Shown: in pieces, positions 35,329-39,740 of the stretch
Numbering within the stretch: position 1 is the first letter of the stretch
Layout: every line of letters begins with the position of its first letter
Assembly: GCA_031276635.1 (NCBI GenBank)
Contig: JAISMU010000099.1
Span: forward strand, 1-39,740
Source of the DNA: Deltaproteobacteria bacterium
GTDB taxonomy: Bacteria; Desulfobacterota; Desulfarculia; Adiutricales; Adiutricaceae
Direction of reading: 5' to 3'
Length of the DNA stretch: 39,740 nucleotides
Position numbers and translations under genes: made by a program
Notes under the pieces: model-generated
The model's database searches: none
Seen by the model: the letters and a program-made list of their open reading frames with translations, nothing else
What the model was told of the DNA's origin: nothing

Positions 35329-36498
35329 TTAAGAGCGGTAAGAACCGTTGATTTTGACGTAATCGTAGGAAAAATCACAGGTGAGCATCTGATCCTGACC
35401 AGGGCCGTTATTGAGATTAATGGTCAGGCAGTACTCTCTTTTTTTCATGGCCGCGGTGGCGTCCATGTCCCGACCGAAAACCAGGCCATGCCGGATCCAG
35501 GCCAGATCGTCAATGTCAATGTCCACCCGATAGGGCTCAAAATCAGCCCCACTGCGGCCCAGGGCGGCGAGAATCCGACCCCAGTTGGCGTCCTCCCCGA
35601 AGAAGGCCGTCTTGACCAGAGGTGACTGGGCCACGGTCCGAGCGGCTAAAAGAGCCTCCTCCTGGGTCCGGGCTCCCCGGACTTTGACCTCGACCAAGTG
35701 GGTGGCCCCTTCGCCATCGCGGACGATCTGGCGGGCTAGAGAGCCTAAAACCTTGTGGAGGGCCTTTTTAAAGATGTCCGCCTCCGGGCCCCCAGTGATG
35801 ACCTGGGGCCGGGCGGCCCCAGAGGCGAGGATAAAGAGGGAGTCATTGGTGGAAGTGTCTCCGTCAACCGTGACGCGGTTAAAGGTGGTCTCCGCCGTCT
35901 GGGCTAACATGGAGCGTAAAAGTTTGGGCTCCACAGCCGCGTCAGTTAGAACAAAGGCCAGCATGGTGGCCATGTTGGGGGCGATCATGCCGGAGCCCTT
36001 GGCCGCTCCCCAGATGACCGCTGGCGGGCCACTCTCAAAGGGAATGACCGTCTCCGCTGTTTTGGTCACCGTGTCCGTGGTCAGGATGGCCTTGGAAAAG
36101 TCGGCGAAGCCATCGGTGGCGAGGTTTTTGACCAGGCTGGGGACAGCCTGGGTCAAGGCCTCAATATTTAAAGGTTGGCCAATGACGCCGGTGGAGGCCA
36201 GGAGGATATCGTCAGCCTCCAGGCTCAGAAGGTCAGCCACGGCTTTGGCGGATTGCAGGCAGCGGTCACCGGCTCCACGACCGGTCTGGGCGTTGGCCTG
36301 GCCAGCGTTGACTAAAATGGCTCGGCCCTGGCCAATGCGATTTTTGGACCAGACAACTGGGGCGGCCTGAGAGACGTTTTGGGTAAAGACCCCGGCGGAG
36401 GCCTGAAACTCATCGGCCACGATGAGACCTAGGTCTAGCCGGTTTTTGTAACGCATTTGGGCCTCCACGGCGGCCGCTCGGAACCCTTTGGGTATCAT
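35329..36498 (-). CDS. argJ: Bifunctional ornithine acetyltransferase / N-acetylglutamate synthase ArgJ
   Basis: 389 residues. It transfers the acetyl group from N-acetylornithine to glutamate in arginine synthesis and may also acetylate glutamate from acetyl-CoA. The self-cleavage and nucleophile site is visible in GSGMIAPNMATMLAFVLTDA, with the Thr of A-T-M-L. Other blocks are NAGQANAQTGRGAGD, LLASTGVIGQPL, TVDGDTSTNDSLFILASG and the C-terminal CDFSYDYVKINGSYRS. I chose the ATG at 36496-36498: AGGAG lies about 10 bases upstream, and the usual start, a short segment then G-F-R-A-A-A, begins here. Longer in-frame versions lack support. It stands alone, tail to tail with the flagellar operon. 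Whether it is mono- or bifunctional cannot be told from the sequence. Confidence 0.95.
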   Translation of the reverse strand: MIPKGFRAAAVEAQMRYKNRLDLGLIVADEFQASAGVFTQNVSQAAPVVWSKNRIGQGRAILVNAGQANAQTGRGAGDRCLQSAKAVADLLSLEADDILLASTGVIGQPLNIEALTQAVPSLVKNLATDGFADFSKAILTTDTVTKTAETVIPFESGPPAVIWGAAKGSGMIAPNMATMLAFVLTDAAVEPKLLRSMLAQTAETTFNRVTVDGDTSTNDSLFILASGAARPQVITGGPEADIFKKALHKVLGSLARQIVRDGEGATHLVEVKVRGARTQEEALLAARTVAQSPLVKTAFFGEDANWGRILAALGRSGADFEPYRVDIDIDDLAWIRHGLVFGRDMDATAAMKKREYCLTINLNNGPGQDQMLTCDFSYDYVKINGSYRS

Positions 36499-38279
36499 GT
36501 TGGATTTTCTCCTGTTGGCGAAACAACTCATTATAGAGTGGAAGGCAAAAAAGTCGAGAAGGCGTGGGTCCAAACAGCCTTGTTAATCGTTTTCCGAACC
36601 CCGCGCCAGAACAATGGCCAAAAAGGTCAGGCCCTGGTGGCCAAAGATCCAAAGATTAGTATAACTTTTTTTCTCTTTGTTGAAAAGACCAATGTCTACG
36701 GGATCAAAGGATTGTATGTTTTAAGGCCCCATTTGTGGGCTTAAAAATATTTCAGAACTCTTTAAACCGCGACAAGTCATTATTAACTTCTACCTTGCTT
36801 TTCATAAGTTTTAACTAATATTTTAAATAATAAATTATAAAAATTAAGGTGAATTAATATATGAAATTTAGGTAAGGAGCCCCTTTATGAGATACTGTGA
36901 TTTCATTCACGGGCCAGAAAAAAATTTTTTTCTATCGCCAGAATAGGCTGGCTTTGATCCTTTTTTTTCTGAAAGATGGAGTTAGACCTTTGGAGGGTAA
37001 AGACAGGAATCTTTCCGAAAGAGTTTACTGATTGTGAAACTGGCCTTCCAAACAGTTAAATATATTTATATTTTTGAATTATCATTAAAAATATAGTAAT
37101 CATAAATTCAATAAAGTTTTTAAGATAATTATTTTGAATAAAAATTTTAAATATCTACTATTTCAATAATTTAAGTTATTTAAGGTTGTTTTTTTACTAA
37201 AATGTTCGTCAAATAACCGGAGAGGTAGGCCAGATTTTTCGTGCCAAAAATTTTAAGGAAGATAGGCTTGTGTACATCAATCTTATCAAGAAATTTATTT
37301 GTAAATTTGATTGGTTAACTTTTTTTCTGCGTAAGAACTCAAAGTGTTTCCCCGGGGAAACACTTAAGATCTTGACGTAGAGTATAAATACTAAATTTTT
37401 AAACACAATATTATAATTTTTCATTTATATTATCTTCTATTCCATCCTCATAACTAATCAAAACCATACTCTTAATAATAATATACATATCTAGCATAGA
37501 TAAATCTTCTATTTATTATTAAACAATCTGTTTAAAGATATTTAGAGGAGATCAATCTAAGCCTCGAAAGGTCTGGAGAGCAAATCTTTCACAAATAAAA
37601 ATATTAGTAAAATGAAATTTTTAAAAAAATTTACAACAGGAAACAAAATAATTATTAATTTTTTAAAGGTTTTTTTTTATGAAATCAAGATGATTTTTTT
37701 TACTGTAAAGTTCTACAATATAATTTAACTATTTTATAATAATAATTAATAATAAGTATATAATTTAATAAAAATAAAATAATAATGATTTTATTATTTA
37801 AATTTTAATATCAATATATAGCTATAGAAACAATCGATTTAATTTTAATAATAATATTATTATTAAAAATTAATATATTTTTTTAAATATAATAAGAATA
37901 TAAAAATTGCAATTAATATATAAAAAATATATTTTTTAAATCAACTATGTGTTGTAGTCTTTTTTTGGAGGCCTACCCAACAGAGCGGGGACGCTCTGTT
38001 GGGTAGGCCTCCAAAAAATAAACACAAAAAAAGTATAAAAAAATTTTTTTTATACTTATTAATTATTTTAGATATATTAAATATAATTTTATTTGAAAAT
38101 GTAGCTTATTTAAATATAAAACAATTATTAAGATAATTTTTATGTAAATTATATTAATAAATAACAAAAATAATAGCGATAAAAAAATTTAAAAAAATAC
38201 TCGCTTTCCTGAAGTCTAGCAACTGGAGGGGGTGATGAGGTGGATCATTTTTGCTGAGAATAGACGTCCTTTATTATTC
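36499..38279. other. Long AT-rich gene-free stretch
   Basis: About 1.8 kb. The first 200 bases hold the argJ leader and are of mixed composition. From about 36780 the sequence is extremely AT-rich with long runs of A and T, and no frame looks coding. A 71-codon minus frame at 37209-37424 has no recognisable features and was not called. Its most striking element is the perfect hairpin at 37961-38018. The strong composition shift and the adjacent broken transposase suggest old insertion debris. Confidence 0.6.
37961..38018. repeat. Perfect 27-base-pair inverted repeat with 4-base loop
   Basis: Arms 37961-37987 and 37992-38018 are exact reverse complements; the loop is GGGA. The inner 21 pairs are GC-rich (GGAGGCCTACCCAAC then AGAGCG) inside a region that is almost all A/T. 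The outer six pairs are T with A, so on both strands the stem is preceded by T and followed by A. A normal intrinsic terminator needs the reverse, so this is not one in the usual sense. Confidence 0.9.
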
Positions 38280-39415
38280 TCAAAACTGGTATACTTTTCT
38301 TTGAGAATATCCACTTTTTAGCAAGCGCTGTTTTTTTATCCATCTTTCAGCCGCGCGTTGGGCATCTTCTTCGCAAGCGAAAGGTTGTTGACTAAGCGTC
38401 CTTAAGGCAGCTTTTCCAGCAATTAAAGTTTTATTAATTTTTTTCTCAAAGGTTAATTCCTGTTTTTTGGCCATTAAAGAGGAATGGTAAGTAACCCAAA
38501 GATATTCTTTATTTCCGTAATTTACAATTTTCTTATAGAATGAATATCGTTCGTCATCTAAGACTGGAGTCATGTCAAGGTCCCCATAAATAAGAGCCTT
38601 AGATTCGGTATTGGTCTCGGGAACCCTGGTAATCAATTCGGCGTCGGGAGGGAAATTAGCAAGATTATTTTGACTAAAAAAACGGCATCGGCGATAAAGA
38701 ACGGTTTTTGAAAATTTTCTGGATTTTTTAAGTTAGCTCTCAAAGCTTTCATGGTATTTTGAATACTTGCGGCCAACTCCTTATTGTCACTGCCGTTTCC
38801 TGAAAAAGAATGCATATATATTGGAAGCCCAAATATGTACTTTACCAACGATAAAGAGAATAAATTTAGGTTGTTTTGACCAGTCTTAGAGTGTCCTGGG
38901 ACAATTTGGACAGAACCATTTTTAGCGTTTTTAAACTCTCCTTTGACACAAAAATTTGTAGTATCAGCATGATATACAGTTTTATCTGTAATTTTATTAA
39001 TTATTTTATCTAAATTAGGTATTTTACTTAATACTATAGGTGTAAGATAACTTGAAAACGAAAGAAAAAAAGCATCTGGACCGAAATCAGAAATTGCCTC
39101 TAAAGATCTAGCTAAAGCATCATCATTAAAGTATGAATGACTAATATCACGACCAAATATTTCGTATAAAGGCATTTTACTCATTTCATCAGATATATTA
39201 TATAAAGCTCTTTTATTAAATGACAAACCATTAATAAGTAAAGCTATAAAAGATTCACCATGGGTAATATTATGAGGCCTAACCTTCAGAAGAAGGGAAT
39301 CTATAAATTCGATGACACCACTTTCTTTACAAAATGTACTGATAATACATTTTGAATCAATTTTAATTCCAATAAAATTATCAGTATTATCAATATTATT
39401 ATTTAAAGAATTCAT
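38280..39415 (-). pseudogene. IS1634/IS4-type transposase, frameshifted and C-terminally truncated
   Basis: From the ATG at 39413-39415 (GGAGG 5 bases upstream) the frame reads about 244 residues including HGESFIALLINGLSFNKRAL, the first catalytic Asp in VYHADTTNF, QIVPGHSKTGQNNLN, and the second Asp in FFIADAVF. A run of seven T on the minus strand (38676-38682) is followed by a loss of frame; shifting by -1 restores FFSQNNLANFPPDAEL, then ITRVPETN, and reading continues to KVYQF and a stop at 38280. The sum, about 380 residues, is short for the family and lacks the region with the third acidic residue. IS1634-like family is my best match from the N-terminal order; another IS4-group family is possible. 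Terminal inverted repeats were not found. The copy is most likely dead, although slippage at the T7 run could bypass the frameshift. Confidence 0.78.
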
Positions 39416-39740
39416 TTTATCCTCCATATTAGTAAAAGAAAAAAAAGGAAAATAATAAAGAAAATAAAACTGTTAATTGAATGATAAATAAATAAATAAT
39501 AGACATATAAACACCTATTATTATTAAATATGCATTGTTATGCCAATATCAGACCCGGTAAAAATAATGACCTCCATAGGTCAAAAAACTAAGGAGAGGA
39601 AAATAAACTGATAAAATATAGCCTGGATTCCCGAAAGAGTCAGCCATACGAGCCGATCGCTAAAGTTGAAAAACAAATAGAATTAAGAACATTTAATACC
39701 AAATGACGCTAAAATTTGTCTATTAACTTTACTTATAGGA
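39416..39740. other. AT-rich sequence upstream of the transposase
   Basis: About 325 bases, AT-rich, with a small hairpin GACCTCCATAGGTC near 39570. No gene, insertion-sequence end or attachment site could be identified before the window stops. Confidence 0.5.

Noticed and set aside
37209-37424. Small 71-residue protein on the minus strand
   Set aside because: Lies in AT-rich debris, has no clear ribosome binding site, and shows no recognisable motif.
37961-38018. Bidirectional rho-independent terminator
   Set aside because: On both strands the stem is followed by A and preceded by T, opposite to the U-tract a terminator needs.

Overview
The window looks like a chromosomal segment of a motile, Gram-negative deltaproteobacterium-like organism (Desulfobacterota in current naming). 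This rests on lipoprotein FlgH and P-ring FlgI (so an outer membrane), two near-consensus sigma-54 promoters driving hook/basal-body genes, and the gene orders flgH-flgI-flgJ-flgN-flgK-flgL and fliK-flgD-flgE. The genus cannot be fixed from the sequence. Genes are GC-rich, while many intergenic stretches are very AT-rich and long. Together with a broken gene copy, a broken transposase and scattered hairpin repeats, this suggests a genome that is decaying or has passed through mobile-element activity, as in many host-associated bacteria.

Layout. 1-115: N-terminus of an AAA-ATPase-like protein running off the edge. 810-4799: a divergent N-formylglutamate-amidohydrolase-like gene on the minus strand faces an Xaa-Pro peptidase that overlaps a YtcJ-type amidohydrolase by 11 bases. 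4800-5591: gene-free, with two REP-like hairpins and a terminator. 5592-11547: two adjacent minus-strand genes that share a LOTUS (OST-HTH) domain, a NYN-LOTUS protein and a 1588-residue protein. I read the large protein as a duplicated LOTUS / OB-fold / DUF3825 array, and consider the pair the best candidate for an undescribed RNA-related system. 11548-12586: gene-free, with a 28-base tandem repeat and a long REP-like hairpin. 12587-15130: copper P-type ATPase with a C-terminal CopZ-like domain that has its own ribosome binding site. 15547-18982: an intact AAA-ATPase/PD-(D/E)XK gene and a decayed duplicate of it.

19253-35149 is a flagellar cluster of two divergent operons that start from facing sigma-54 promoters at about 28.6 and 28.9 kb. 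The minus operon encodes the L-ring, P-ring, rod-binding protein, a chaperone and the two hook-filament junction proteins. The plus operon encodes the hook-length ruler, hook cap and hook protein. Three of the axial proteins are much larger than usual: FlgE (1172 residues) carries about seven copies of a Tyr/Ala-rich repeat, and FlgK (860) and FlgL (1111) share a beta-rich module present in several copies.

35329-36498 is argJ (arginine biosynthesis). The right end is a 1.8-kb AT-rich gene-free stretch with a perfect 27-base-pair hairpin, then a frameshifted, truncated IS1634/IS4-type transposase. No tRNA, rRNA or CRISPR array was seen.
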